Shown: piece after piece, positions 55,379-64,000 of the stretch | Numbering within the stretch: position 1 is the first letter of the stretch | Layout: every line of letters begins with the position of its first letter | Origin: Paenibacillus mucilaginosus 3016 | GTDB lineage: Bacteria > Bacillota > Bacilli > Paenibacillales > NBRC-103111 | Assembly: GCF_000250655.1 (NCBI RefSeq) | Contig: NC_016935.1 | Span: 4,482,001-4,546,000, forward strand | Direction: 5' to 3' | Length of the DNA stretch: 64,000 nucleotides | Notes under the pieces: generated by a model | Databases searched by the model: none | What the model saw: the letters and a program-made list of their open reading frames with translations, nothing else | Told to the model about the DNA's origin: nothing | Position numbers and translations under genes: made by a program

Positions 55379-58300
55379 TCAGATGAGCACGGATGAGATC
55401 GCGGCCTCGAGAATCTCCCCAAGCAGCCTTGCATTAGACGTGAGGGCCGGATCTTCCAGCATCTCCATGTGGGTGCCGCTTCCCTGGTATGCGGTGAGCG
55501 GTCCGGCTTCCCTTCCGCTCCATGATGGCAGCACCTCCGAGCCTTCCGCGAGCAGCAGGTGAACCGGGGCCTGCAGCGCAGCGCCGTTCACCGTCCGGTG
55601 AAGATAGCGCCGGTAGGCGTACATCCGCGCCTGCGCCTCCCGCCTGACGGAAGGGACGGAGAGCAGTCCCCCGTAGCGTTCCTCCGCAGCCGCCAGCTGC
55701 TCTTCCGTATCCCGGAACAGCTCCGCATCCGGAACCGGGTCGAGGCGGGTTCTGCGCTCCGCATCGAGAATCAGCAGGCCGGCGACTTCCGCCCCTTCGG
55801 CCTCCAGTGCCGCGGCGGTCTCATAGGCCAGGCAGCCCCCGGCGGAATAGCCCAGCAGCACATACGGCCCTTCGGGCTGCAGCCGGCGGATCCGTGCGGC
55901 ATAAGCGGCCGCGCGGTGTTCGTCCTCCTCCGCTTCGGGGAGGAAGTCGAACGCATACCAGGCGTAGGCCGGCAGCTTCTCGGCCAGAGCGCGGTACTCG
56001 AATCCGTATCCGGCCACGGGCGGGAAGCAGAAGACCTTCGGTGCTTCGCCATCCCCTTCCCCGTTCAGCCGCGTGACCGACTCTTCGGCCCCGCCCTGCA
56101 GCTGCTGCAGGGCATCCAGTCCGCCGGCCAGCTCCCCCAGTGTTCGCTGGCGGAAGATCAGGTGCAGCGGCACCTCCACGCCGAACCTCTCGGCGATCCG
56201 TGCCGACAGGGCGGCAGCGAGCAGCGAATGGCCGCCGATCTGGAAAAAATCCGCGCGGACATCGATCTGCTCCACCTTCAGCAGATCACGCCAGATGGCG
56301 GCCAGCCGGGCTTCGCTCGGTGTCTTCGGCTCGGTGAACCCATCCGCGGCGGGCTGCGGCGCCGGCAGGGCCCGCCGGTCGATCTTGCCGTTGGCCGACA
56401 GCGGCAGCGATTCCAGCTGCATGAGCAGCTCCGGCACCATATACGCGGGCAGCATCCGGGCCAGATGCCGCTTCGCCTCGGAGGCAGCCACCGCCCGCTC
56501 CGCGGTATAGTAGGCACACAGCTGTACGTGACCGGCTTCCGCCCGGCGGGTGACCACGACCGCTTCGCGTACCGCCTCCAGCTGCAGCAGCGCCTGCTCG
56601 ATCTCCCCGGGCTCGATCCGGTACCCGCGCACCTTGGCCTGCCCGTCCTTGCGGCCGAGGAATTCCAGCGTTCCGTCCGGGCGCAGCCGGCCCAGGTCTC
56701 CCGTGCGGTACATTCGGGTGCCTATGCTGCCCGCAGCCCCCAGGAACGGATCGGGCACGAAAGCGGCGGCCGTCCGCTCCCCGTCGTTCATGTAACCGTC
56801 GGCAACGCCGATGCCTCCGATATAGAGCTCGCCCGGTACGCCCGGAGGCGCCGGCCGGCCGAAGCCGTCGAGCACATAGTAGCGGTTGTTGGCGATCGGC
56901 CTGCCGTAGGGGATGCTGCGCAGCTTCTCGTCCGACTCGCCGATCTCGTGGCAGTTCGACCAGACGGCCGCTTCGGTCGCGCCGCCAAGGCCGATGGTCC
57001 GGGCCTCTGGGAAGAAGGCGCGGAGCCTGCGCCGCAGAGAGACGGGAATCCAGTCTCCGCTGAGAAAGACCAGCCGCAGCAGCGAATAAGGAGCGGCACC
57101 GCCGGCTTCCTCGAGGGACTGGACGAGATAGTGCATCGTCGTCGGCACGGAATCCCAGAAGGTGATGCCCTGCTCGGTCATCAGCCTCCACAGCCTACGG
57201 GGGTCCTGCACCTCTTCCTTTTCCGCGATGACGACCGAGCCTCCGGCGGCCAGCATGCCGAAGAGGTCATAGACCGACAGATCGAAGCTCAGGGAGGTCA
57301 CCCACAGGAGCCGGTCTTCGGGACCGACTCTATAGGTCGAGTTGACCCAGTGAATCAGATTGACGGCTGAACGGTGCAGGATCCGCACTCCCTTCGGCTC
57401 TCCTGTCGATCCGGACGTGTAGATGATGTAGGCCAGGTCGTCGGGGGCGCAGGAAAGGCTGCGTCGCAGAGCTGCAGCCCTCTCCCCTTCCCGGTCACCC
57501 GAGACCCCATCCAGTCGGATGACGGTTACGGTGGAGTCCGGCTCGAACGGCAGCCGCATGTCCGTCAGAATCGCACGTGCCTCTGCGTGACGAGCCAGAT
57601 GCGCCTGCCGCTTCGCCGGATACTCCGGGTCGATCGGTACGTAAGCGGCACCGGCCTTCAGGATGCCCAGCAGGCCGGAGATCATCGGCAGTCCTCTGGA
57701 CGCGATCAGGGCGACCCGGTCACCGGGCATCACGCCCGCTTCGATCAGCGCCCCGGCCGCCGCATCGCCTTGAGCATTCAGCCGGCCGTAGGTGACCGAA
57801 GTCTCTCCATGAAGCAGGGCCGTTCGCTCCGGACCCTGCTGCGCCTGCGTCTCGAACAGGCTGATGAGCGTCTCCCCGTCGGGATAAGCGGCCGCCGTCC
57901 GGTTGAGGCTGACGACCGCCTCTTCGAACTCGGCCGGCGGCAGGATCTCGAGCTGCCCCAGCTCCGCTTCGGGATCGGCGGCCATGTGCTCCAGGAGGCG
58001 CAGCAGGTGGCCTTCGATCCTCCACATCTCCTCCGCATCATACACTTCGGTATTGTACGAAAGCTTGAAGCGCAGTCCCTCGTGCGGCAGCACAATGAGA
58101 TTGAAATCATAGCTCGTCTGCTCGAAGAGCTCGGCCCCGACCGCGGTCACCCCCCCGCGATCCATCCCGGAGAGCCCGGAGGACAGCGGGTAATTCTCGA
58201 AGACGCAGAGGTGCGATACCAGCGAAGCTCCCGTGCCTCCGTTCATTCCGGCCAGCGGATACCAGTCATACGCGGCGGCGTCCAGGGCGGACAGGGTCAT

Positions 58301-61300
58301 CCGCTGCAGCAGCTGCTGCAGTGTCCGGACCTCATCGAACCGCACCCGCACGGGGATGGTGTTAATGAACAGACCGACCATCGCTTCCACTCCCGGCAGA
58401 CCCGCCGGACGCCCCGAGACGACTGTTCCGAAGATGACGTCCTTCGTATGATTATACTTGGCGAGCAGGATAGCCCAGGCCGCTTGGATGACATGGTTGA
58501 GCGTGGTCCTGCAGGTCGCGGCGGCCGTCTTCAGCCTCTCCGTCAGCACGGGGTCCGGCGTGAATTCGTGGAGCCGGTGCCGGTAGACCCCTCCGGCTTC
58601 CTTCGCTCTCCCTTCCTTAAGCGATGGCACCGGCGTCGGCCCATCGCATCCTTCTAGCACGCCCGTCCAATACCGGGCGGCCTCGTCCCGGTTCCGCTCT
58701 TCCAGCCAGCGGATGAAATCGCTGTAAGGTACCGCCGGAGGCAGCGCCCTCTCGGGTGTCGTGTACAGCTGCATGAACTCCCGCATCAGGATGCCGAGAC
58801 ACCAGCCGTCCAGCAGGATGTGGTGGTAGCTCCACACCACCTCCCACGTTTGTTCGCCGGTGTGCAGCACGGTGAAGCGCAGCGCGGGGGTATGCGCCAG
58901 GTCAAAGCCGAGCCGCCGGTCTTCCTTGCAGAGGATGTCGGCCATCCGCCCCTGCTCCTCCCGCGGCAGTTCCCGCAGGTCCTCATAGCGAACCGGCACG
59001 TCCCAGCCGTCCAGCACCGCCTGCAGCGGACGTCCCGCCCGGGTGCGGCGGAACACGGTCCGCAGAATATCGTGCCGTCCGGCCAGCCTGGACGCGCCAA
59101 GCCGGAACCGTTCCAGGTCCAGCGGCCCCTGAAGAGACAGCCTCAGCTGCTCGAAATACGCCTCGTTCTGCGGATGGTACTCCGCGTGGAACAGCATCCC
59201 CTCCTGCAGCGGGGTCAAGGGATAGAGTGCTGCGATCCCGGCTCCGGGATGCCCCCCCCGCAGCTCGCTGAGCCACGTTGCGAACTCTTCTTTCGAGAGG
59301 TGTTGTTCGATCGATGCCGGCTTCTGCGGCGGGGACTGGCCCGGGGAGCCGTCCAGCGGCGTGATGGCCTCGGCCAGCTCGGCCAGTACCGGATAGCGGA
59401 ACAGATCCCGGACGTCCAGCCGCAGGCGCTCCTTGTGCAGCCTGGCCGCCAGCTGGATGGCCTTGATCGAGTCCCCTCCCCGCTCGAAGAAGCTGTCGTG
59501 GATGCCCGCGGCCGGCCCCCCCAGCACCTCCTGCCACAGGGCGGCCAGCTTGGCCTCCATCTCCGTGCGGGGAGGCGCAAAGGCGGTGTCCTGCGGGACG
59601 TCATCCTGCCGGAGGGCCAGGGCCTTCCGGTCCACCTTGCCGTTCGGCGTAAGCGGCAGCCGGAGAAGCCGGACGAACCGGGAGGGCACCATGGATCCGG
59701 GCAGGGCCGCCGCCAGATGCCGCTTCAGCTCCACGGGCCCGGGCGCTTCCCCGCTGCAGGTATAATAGGCCCACAGCTCGGGGCTGCCTGCGCCCTCCTC
59801 CTTGGCGACCACAGCGGCTTCCCGCACGGCGGGCAGCAGAAGCAGGCGGGCTTCGATCTCGCCCGGCTCGATCCGGTGGCCCCTGATCTTCAGCTGGGCG
59901 TCCGTGCGGCCCAGGAACTCCAGCGTGCCGTCCGACCGCCACCGCACCCGGTCACCGGAGCGGTACATGGTCCCGCCGGGGACGAACGGGTCCGGTACGA
60001 AGCGGAGCGCCGTCTGCTCCGGGTCTCGCCAGTAGCCGCGGGCAAGGCCGGCCCCGGCGATGCACAGCTCCCCCGGTGCCCCGGCCGGAAGCAGCCGGCC
60101 TTCCGCGTCGAGCACATAAGCGCGGACCCCGTCAATCGGGCGGCCGATCGGAATCGGTCCGTCCCCCGCCTCCACCCGGCAGCTTGCGGCGACCACCGTA
60201 TTCTCTGTCGGTCCGTAGTTGTTGTGCAGCGCATAGGGTACCGGACGGACCCGCTTCAGCCGGTCCCCTCCCGTCAGAAGCAGCCTGAGCTGCCGGGGGG
60301 CCGGCTCCTCCAGGAACGGTTCGGCGATCGCGGTCGGCAGGAAGGCTTGGGTGATCCCCTGCTCTTCCATGAACTGCCGCATTCCCGCAAGGTCGAGCCG
60401 CAGCCGCTCCGGCAGCGGATAGAGCGAAGCGCCGGCCAGCAGCGGCGGGAACAGCTCCCATACGGCCGCATCGAACCCGAAGCCCGCATAGAGCAGGCAC
60501 CGGTCTTCCGCGTTCAGGGCGAAGTGCCGGATATGCCACTGCGCCAGATTGACAAGGCTGCGGTGCTCGACCATCACGCCCTTGGGCTCGCCCGTCGTAC
60601 CCGAGGTATAGATCACGTAGGCGAGGTCGCGGGGGCCGGCCGTCAGGGCGGCATGGGCCTCCCCGGCCCCCCTGTGGTCCCTCAGCTCCGGCTGCGAAGC
60701 TGAGTCTCCTGCTTCAGCGGGAGTCAGCTTCGCTTCACGGGCCGCCGGGCCGCCGTCTGCCGCCGGTTCAGCCCCGGCTTCGAGCTCCTGCTGCGAATCC
60801 AGGCAAAGGCCGGCCTGCAGCTCCGGACACTTCCGGAGCAGCTCCTGCAGTAAGGCGGTGTGCTCCTCTTGAGACACGATCACGGAGAGCCGGGCATGCT
60901 CGGTCATCCTGCGGATGCGCTCGAAGGGAAGGCCCGGGTCGATCGGCACGAACGCCGCCCCGCTTTTCAGCACCGCAAGCACCGCCGTTACCCGGTGGAC
61001 GGAGGGCCCGGCCAGGACGCCGACGAGCTTCCCCGGACCGGCTCCATGACTTCCCCGAAGGGTATCCGCCAGCCGGTTCGCCGCCGTCTCCAGCTCCATG
61101 TAGGACAGCGAAGCCTCGCCGCAGACGACGGCCTTACGTTCCGGAGTACGGGCCGCCTGCTCCGCGAACCACCCGTGAGCCGTCACCCCGTCCGAAGCGG
61201 AATCTACAGCTGAGAGGGGGGCAAGCAGCGAAGCTTTTTCCTCGTCCGTTACGATATCTAGGTTGTGTGCCGGCATGTTCGGATCGGCCGTTACGGCTTC

Positions 61301-62587
61301 GGCCGCCCGGCGCAGATGGCCTTCGATCCTCCGCACACACTCCGGATCATACCGCATGGCGTTGTAGTTCAGCCGGAAGCCGAGCTCCCGGCCGGTGGTG
61401 ACCGCCGCATCGATGTCATAGTGCGTCCGTTCGTCGACCCGGAATGCCTCGACCTTCAGCCCGGAAGCCTCCATCTGAGGCTCCAGCTCCTCCCCCGCCG
61501 GGTAATTCTCGAACCCGATCACATGGGAGATGAGCTCCTGGCCCGCCTCGCTCTCCTTCTGAATCTCATAGAGCGGATAATGATGATAGGGCTCCGAAGA
61601 CAGGGAGCTCCTCTGTACCTCCCGGGCGAGCTCAGCGAAGCTGAGGCCGCGTGTCCGGATGCGAAGAGGAACGGTGTTGATGAACAGACCGACCATTCGC
61701 TCCACGCCGGGCAGACCGGCCGGACGGCCGGATACGACCGTGCCGAAGACCGCTTCGTCCGCTGCGTTATAGCGGCCGAGCAGTATCCCCCACAGGGCCA
61801 TCACCACACTGTTCAGCGTCACCTGCAGGCTTTGGGCAAGGCCGCCGAGCCGGGCGGTCAGCGCTGCATCCAGCCGGAACGCATAGGTTTGCGGCTGGAT
61901 GCCGGCTGAAGGGCCTGAACGGCGCCCCAGCGGATAGGACGGCTGCGCGCAGCCGTCCAGATAAGCTCTCCAGTAGGCGCCTGCCTCTTCCGTCGGCTGT
62001 TCCTGCAGCCAGCGGATGTAGCTGCTGTAAGGCGGAGGGGCGGACGGCAAGGCTGTACTGGCTGCACCCCCGCCCTCTTCGCTGTGATAGGCACGGAAAA
62101 AGTCTCTAATGACCGTACCGAGGCACCAGCCGTCCATGATGATGTGGTGGTGGCTCCAGATGCAGGTATGCTCCTCCGGTCCGGTACGCAGTACGGCGGC
62201 TCGCATCAGGGGGTCCTTGTCGAGCCGGAAGCCTCTGGCCTTGTCGGCCGCCTTGAAGCGCTCCACCGCTTCCCGCGCGTCAGCGGGGCTGAGGCGGGAC
62301 AGATCCTCGAAACGCACCTCGGAGGGGCGGGCCTTCAGCACGACCTGCCGCGGCTCCGTGATGCCGGCGATGCCTTGGTGAAGGAACAGCGTGCGCAGCG
62401 CCTCATGGCGCTGCAGGAGCCGCTCCCAGCTGCGCTGAACCCGCTGCAGGTCCAAGGGTCCGCGGAGGATGAATTCGGCCTGCTCCAAATAGGCGGATGA
62501 ATCCTCTCCGGCGAGGGAGGCGAACAGCATTCCTTTCTGCATGGGAGACAAAGGATAAATGTCTTGGATTTCAGTTTTTTTGGCCAT
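55379..62587 (-). CDS. Two-module terminating NRPS, C-A-T-C-A-T-TE (2402 aa)
   Basis: End of a second peptide line entering from the right. Approximate residues: C1 10-455 (DCL, fits the E domain of the upstream protein), A1 473-1000, T1 near 1038 (GGDSI), C2 1121-1570 (DCL type, [13 protein letters not shown] and HHILLDG), A2 1580-2087, T2 near 2118 (GGHSL), TE 2180-2395 with GYSAGG (about 2248) and GTHMEML. Pocket codes: A1 DAWFLGNVVK, a classical Leu code; A2 DLYDFSLVWK, unassigned. Oddity: T1 and C2 are of the kinds that flank an E domain, yet no E domain is present between them; the linker keeps only the helical tail normally found between E and C. The start at 62587 ([10 protein letters not shown]) has AAAGGA upstream; the earlier ATG at 62602 lacks a site. 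The A1 domain also carries an extended Ala/Glu-rich loop between core motifs A2 and A3. Confidence 0.95.
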   Translation of the reverse strand: MAKKTEIQDIYPLSPMQKGMLFASLAGEDSSAYLEQAEFILRGPLDLQRVQRSWERLLQRHEALRTLFLHQGIAGITEPRQVVLKARPSEVRFEDLSRLSPADAREAVERFKAADKARGFRLDKDPLMRAAVLRTGPEEHTCIWSHHHIIMDGWCLGTVIRDFFRAYHSEEGGGAASTALPSAPPPYSSYIRWLQEQPTEEAGAYWRAYLDGCAQPSYPLGRRSGPSAGIQPQTYAFRLDAALTARLGGLAQSLQVTLNSVVMALWGILLGRYNAADEAVFGTVVSGRPAGLPGVERMVGLFINTVPLRIRTRGLSFAELAREVQRSSLSSEPYHHYPLYEIQKESEAGQELISHVIGFENYPAGEELEPQMEASGLKVEAFRVDERTHYDIDAAVTTGRELGFRLNYNAMRYDPECVRRIEGHLRRAAEAVTADPNMPAHNLDIVTDEEKASLLAPLSAVDSASDGVTAHGWFAEQAARTPERKAVVCGEASLSYMELETAANRLADTLRGSHGAGPGKLVGVLAGPSVHRVTAVLAVLKSGAAFVPIDPGLPFERIRRMTEHARLSVIVSQEEHTALLQELLRKCPELQAGLCLDSQQELEAGAEPAADGGPAAREAKLTPAEAGDSASQPELRDHRGAGEAHAALTAGPRDLAYVIYTSGTTGEPKGVMVEHRSLVNLAQWHIRHFALNAEDRCLLYAGFGFDAAVWELFPPLLAGASLYPLPERLRLDLAGMRQFMEEQGITQAFLPTAIAEPFLEEPAPRQLRLLLTGGDRLKRVRPVPYALHNNYGPTENTVVAASCRVEAGDGPIPIGRPIDGVRAYVLDAEGRLLPAGAPGELCIAGAGLARGYWRDPEQTALRFVPDPFVPGGTMYRSGDRVRWRSDGTLEFLGRTDAQLKIRGHRIEPGEIEARLLLLPAVREAAVVAKEEGAGSPELWAYYTCSGEAPGPVELKRHLAAALPGSMVPSRFVRLLRLPLTPNGKVDRKALALRQDDVPQDTAFAPPRTEMEAKLAALWQEVLGGPAAGIHDSFFERGGDSIKAIQLAARLHKERLRLDVRDLFRYPVLAELAEAITPLDGSPGQSPPQKPASIEQHLSKEEFATWLSELRGGHPGAGIAALYPLTPLQEGMLFHAEYHPQNEAYFEQLRLSLQGPLDLERFRLGASRLAGRHDILRTVFRRTRAGRPLQAVLDGWDVPVRYEDLRELPREEQGRMADILCKEDRRLGFDLAHTPALRFTVLHTGEQTWEVVWSYHHILLDGWCLGILMREFMQLYTTPERALPPAVPYSDFIRWLEERNRDEAARYWTGVLEGCDGPTPVPSLKEGRAKEAGGVYRHRLHEFTPDPVLTERLKTAAATCRTTLNHVIQAAWAILLAKYNHTKDVIFGTVVSGRPAGLPGVEAMVGLFINTIPVRVRFDEVRTLQQLLQRMTLSALDAAAYDWYPLAGMNGGTGASLVSHLCVFENYPLSSGLSGMDRGGVTAVGAELFEQTSYDFNLIVLPHEGLRFKLSYNTEVYDAEEMWRIEGHLLRLLEHMAADPEAELGQLEILPPAEFEEAVVSLNRTAAAYPDGETLISLFETQAQQGPERTALLHGETSVTYGRLNAQGDAAAGALIEAGVMPGDRVALIASRGLPMISGLLGILKAGAAYVPIDPEYPAKRQAHLARHAEARAILTDMRLPFEPDSTVTVIRLDGVSGDREGERAAALRRSLSCAPDDLAYIIYTSGSTGEPKGVRILHRSAVNLIHWVNSTYRVGPEDRLLWVTSLSFDLSVYDLFGMLAAGGSVVIAEKEEVQDPRRLWRLMTEQGITFWDSVPTTMHYLVQSLEEAGGAAPYSLLRLVFLSGDWIPVSLRRRLRAFFPEARTIGLGGATEAAVWSNCHEIGESDEKLRSIPYGRPIANNRYYVLDGFGRPAPPGVPGELYIGGIGVADGYMNDGERTAAAFVPDPFLGAAGSIGTRMYRTGDLGRLRPDGTLEFLGRKDGQAKVRGYRIEPGEIEQALLQLEAVREAVVVTRRAEAGHVQLCAYYTAERAVAASEAKRHLARMLPAYMVPELLMQLESLPLSANGKIDRRALPAPQPAADGFTEPKTPSEARLAAIWRDLLKVEQIDVRADFFQIGGHSLLAAALSARIAERFGVEVPLHLIFRQRTLGELAGGLDALQQLQGGAEESVTRLNGEGDGEAPKVFCFPPVAGYGFEYRALAEKLPAYAWYAFDFLPEAEEDEHRAAAYAARIRRLQPEGPYVLLGYSAGGCLAYETAAALEAEGAEVAGLLILDAERRTRLDPVPDAELFRDTEEQLAAAEERYGGLLSVPSVRREAQARMYAYRRYLHRTVNGAALQAPVHLLLAEGSEVLPSWSGREAGPLTAYQGSGTHMEMLEDPALTSNARLLGEILEAAISSVLI

Positions 62588-62721
62588 GGTTGTTCCTTTC
62601 ATGGGAGGAATCGGGGGTTTCGCCGCCGGGTTCGGGGGCGCTGCCGTTGATGGCCCCGGCTGACCGGGGTCCGGTCTTCAGTCCGATACCGGTCAACCGG
62701 GTTGTGGTTGTCTTCTGCCGG
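62588..62721. other. 134-bp gap between two right-hand NRPS genes
   Basis: Very GC-rich. A CCCCGG/CCGGGG mini-hairpin with a 4-nt loop is present but there is no T-run, and no operator copy or clear promoter. Cotranscription is likely, as the upstream E domain and downstream DCL domain fit as partners. Confidence 0.5.
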
Positions 62722-64000
62722 TTACAGCAGCTCCAGCAGCTCTTCGATGCTCGCGTACGCTTCCTCGGTCAGCTCCCCGTCGCTGTAATCGCTCAGCGTC
62801 CGTTCCCCGGTCTCCCGGGCTGAACAGTGGGCGATGAGTTCGCGGAGCGCGCACAGGATGCCGGCCAACAGCCGGTCCATCGTGTCCGGCGCAAATTCGC
62901 GGGGATCGTGCTCGAGCCGCAGATGCAGTTCGCCGCCGTGGATCATGGCCGTGAGCTCGATGGCCGCAGGCCTCTCTCCTTCCGGCGACATCATCTCGCC
63001 TGTGCCGTACGGGGAGAGACCGAACAGACCGTCCTGCAGCTCGCCGTCCGTTTGGCCCAGATAATTGAAGAGAATCTCGGCCGGAAGCGCGGGCAGAGCT
63101 GCTTGCAGGAGCTCCGTGAGGAGTCCGTAGCCGAGCCCCTTGTCCGGTATGCGCCGGAGCCCGTCCTTGACGCTGCGGATGGCTTTCGACAACTTGTTCT
63201 GCGTCATCCCGTCTTCGGTCTCGGAGACCGGGTCCATTACTGCTCCGCCTACATCGAGCAGCGCCGGATACAGCGCCGTGAACCAGCCTACGGTTCGGGA
63301 GACGTTCAGTCCGGACGGCAGCGCATCGCGGCCGTGGCTCTCCAGGGTGACCCGGAACCGGCTCCCGCCGGTCCATTCCTTCAGCGCCAGCCCGAGGGCC
63401 GTGAGGAGAAGCTCCTCGGGATCCGTCCCGTAGGCATGGTGGACTTCTTTTAACAGCCGCTGGGTATCCGCGTTATCCAGCTTCGCTTCCGTGTAGCGGG
63501 CGTCCCGGCGCAGACGGACCTGCAGCATTTCCCCATCCTTGGGCAGGCTGTCCGCCTCCGTGCCGGCCATCGTTCTCCAGTACGCCTCTTCCTTCTTCAA
63601 CCGGCCGCTCTCGGCGTACTCCCGCAGGACAGCCGTATAAGCCAGGTAAGAGTCGGTCTTGGGCGGCAGAGGGACCGGGGCAGCCGAGGCTGACCCGCTG
63701 TACAAGCTTCCGAGATCCTCCAGCAGAATGCGCCAGGAGACGCCGTCCACCGCGAGGTGATGAATGGCGATGAGCAGATGGTCTCCATCGGCCGCCCGAA
63801 ACAGGCCGAGCCGAAGCAGCGGGCCTTCTTCGAGATTCATCCCGCGCTGCAGCGCTTCGGCTTCTTCGTGAATGCGTCCGGACGGGTCGGCATATTCCCT
63901 TACATCGCAGATGGCAAGGCTCCACAGCTTCTCCGGCTCTTCGGTTCCCCGGAACCGCTGAACGCGCCTTCCCTCCTTCACGGGGAAGACGGTTCGCAGC
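62722..64000 (-). CDS. C-terminal E domain of an NRPS (partial, runs off the right edge)
   Basis: The frame is open to the window end (upstream codons read LRTVFPVKEG), so only the last 425 codons are seen. The piece is an epimerization domain: HHLAVDGVSWRILLED, ESHGRD (a variant of the usual EGHGRE that keeps the Glu), NVSRTVGWFTALYP, LGYGLLTEL and FNYLGQ. The acidic tail ELTEEAYASIEELLELL looks like a donor docking helix for the next protein, which begins with the basic [10 protein letters not shown]. It implies that the residue before Leu in this line has D configuration. Preceding modules are not visible. Confidence 0.92.
   Translation of the reverse strand, partial: LRTVFPVKEGRRVQRFRGTEEPEKLWSLAICDVREYADPSGRIHEEAEALQRGMNLEEGPLLRLGLFRAADGDHLLIAIHHLAVDGVSWRILLEDLGSLYSGSASAAPVPLPPKTDSYLAYTAVLREYAESGRLKKEEAYWRTMAGTEADSLPKDGEMLQVRLRRDARYTEAKLDNADTQRLLKEVHHAYGTDPEELLLTALGLALKEWTGGSRFRVTLESHGRDALPSGLNVSRTVGWFTALYPALLDVGGAVMDPVSETEDGMTQNKLSKAIRSVKDGLRRIPDKGLGYGLLTELLQAALPALPAEILFNYLGQTDGELQDGLFGLSPYGTGEMMSPEGERPAAIELTAMIHGGELHLRLEHDPREFAPDTMDRLLAGILCALRELIAHCSARETGERTLSDYSDGELTEEAYASIEELLELL

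Noticed and set aside
57880..59225. Dual condensation/epimerization domain as an explanation for the missing E in the Leu module
   Set aside because: The extra N-terminal His motif of dual C/E domains is absent; the sequence looks like the DCL domains elsewhere in the window.
1..64000. CRISPR array, IS element, prophage or tRNA gene
   Set aside because: The only repeats are coding module duplications and the two operator copies; no short spaced repeats, transposase or integrase motifs were seen.

Overview
The window is almost wall-to-wall modular megasynthase DNA. It is GC-rich, and most start codons are preceded by strong Firmicutes-type Shine-Dalgarno sequences. The NRPS codes, the AL-ACP loading module and the AcoR/LuxR-like regulator fit a Paenibacillaceae bacterium (Paenibacillus or a relative). 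That placement is an inference from style, because no rRNA or housekeeping gene is present. I saw no tRNA, IS element, phage gene or CRISPR array.

Layout from right to left, the main direction of transcription (minus strand): (i) 64000-55379 is the tail of one assembly line: an NRPS gene entering from the right edge and ending in an epimerization (E) domain, then a two-module NRPS (Leu, then X) with a terminal thioesterase. (ii) 55140-52508 is a plus-strand island with an MFS exporter and a GAF+LuxR-type regulator, separated from the synthetases by hairpins. (iii) 52507-17900 looks like a complete lipopeptide line: FabZ-like dehydratase, then fatty acyl-AMP ligase-ACP-C-A-T-E, then C-A-T-C-A-T-C-A-T-E, then C-A-T-C-A-T-E-C-A-T-E-C-A-T-TE, closed by an intrinsic terminator. 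(iv) 17759-1 starts a second unit: a type II thioesterase broken by a frameshift, a KS-AT-DH-KR-ACP polyketide synthase, and a three-module NRPS that continues beyond the left edge.

Reading the A-domain pockets by eye, the central line predicts an eight-residue lipopeptide: fatty acyl, D-X, Thr, Gly (tentative), D-Val, Ser, D-Ser, D-Val, X. The C-domain subtypes (DCL after each E, LCL elsewhere) agree with this order. X is a recurrent, unassigned specificity (DLYDLSLVWK, or DLYDFSLVWK in one case) found in four modules, including the first and last of the central line.

The most novel signal is regulatory. A 20-bp near-perfect palindrome, TATATCCCAAATGGGATATA, lies in the divergent fabZ/MFS promoter region and recurs with one arm mismatch upstream of the PKS gene 35.7 kb away. 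In all three orientations a -10-like hexamer (TACAAT, TATGCT, TATGCT) sits 31-32 bp from the palindrome centre, as expected for an activator operator. I infer that the adjacent GAF+LuxR protein binds it and co-activates the lipopeptide line, the exporter and the PKS-NRPS line.

Other notable points are an apparent E-domain deletion in the Leu module near 59.3 kb, a 3.1-kb tandem module duplication in the left NRPS, and a long near-identical A-T-E block shared by two synthetases 45 kb apart.
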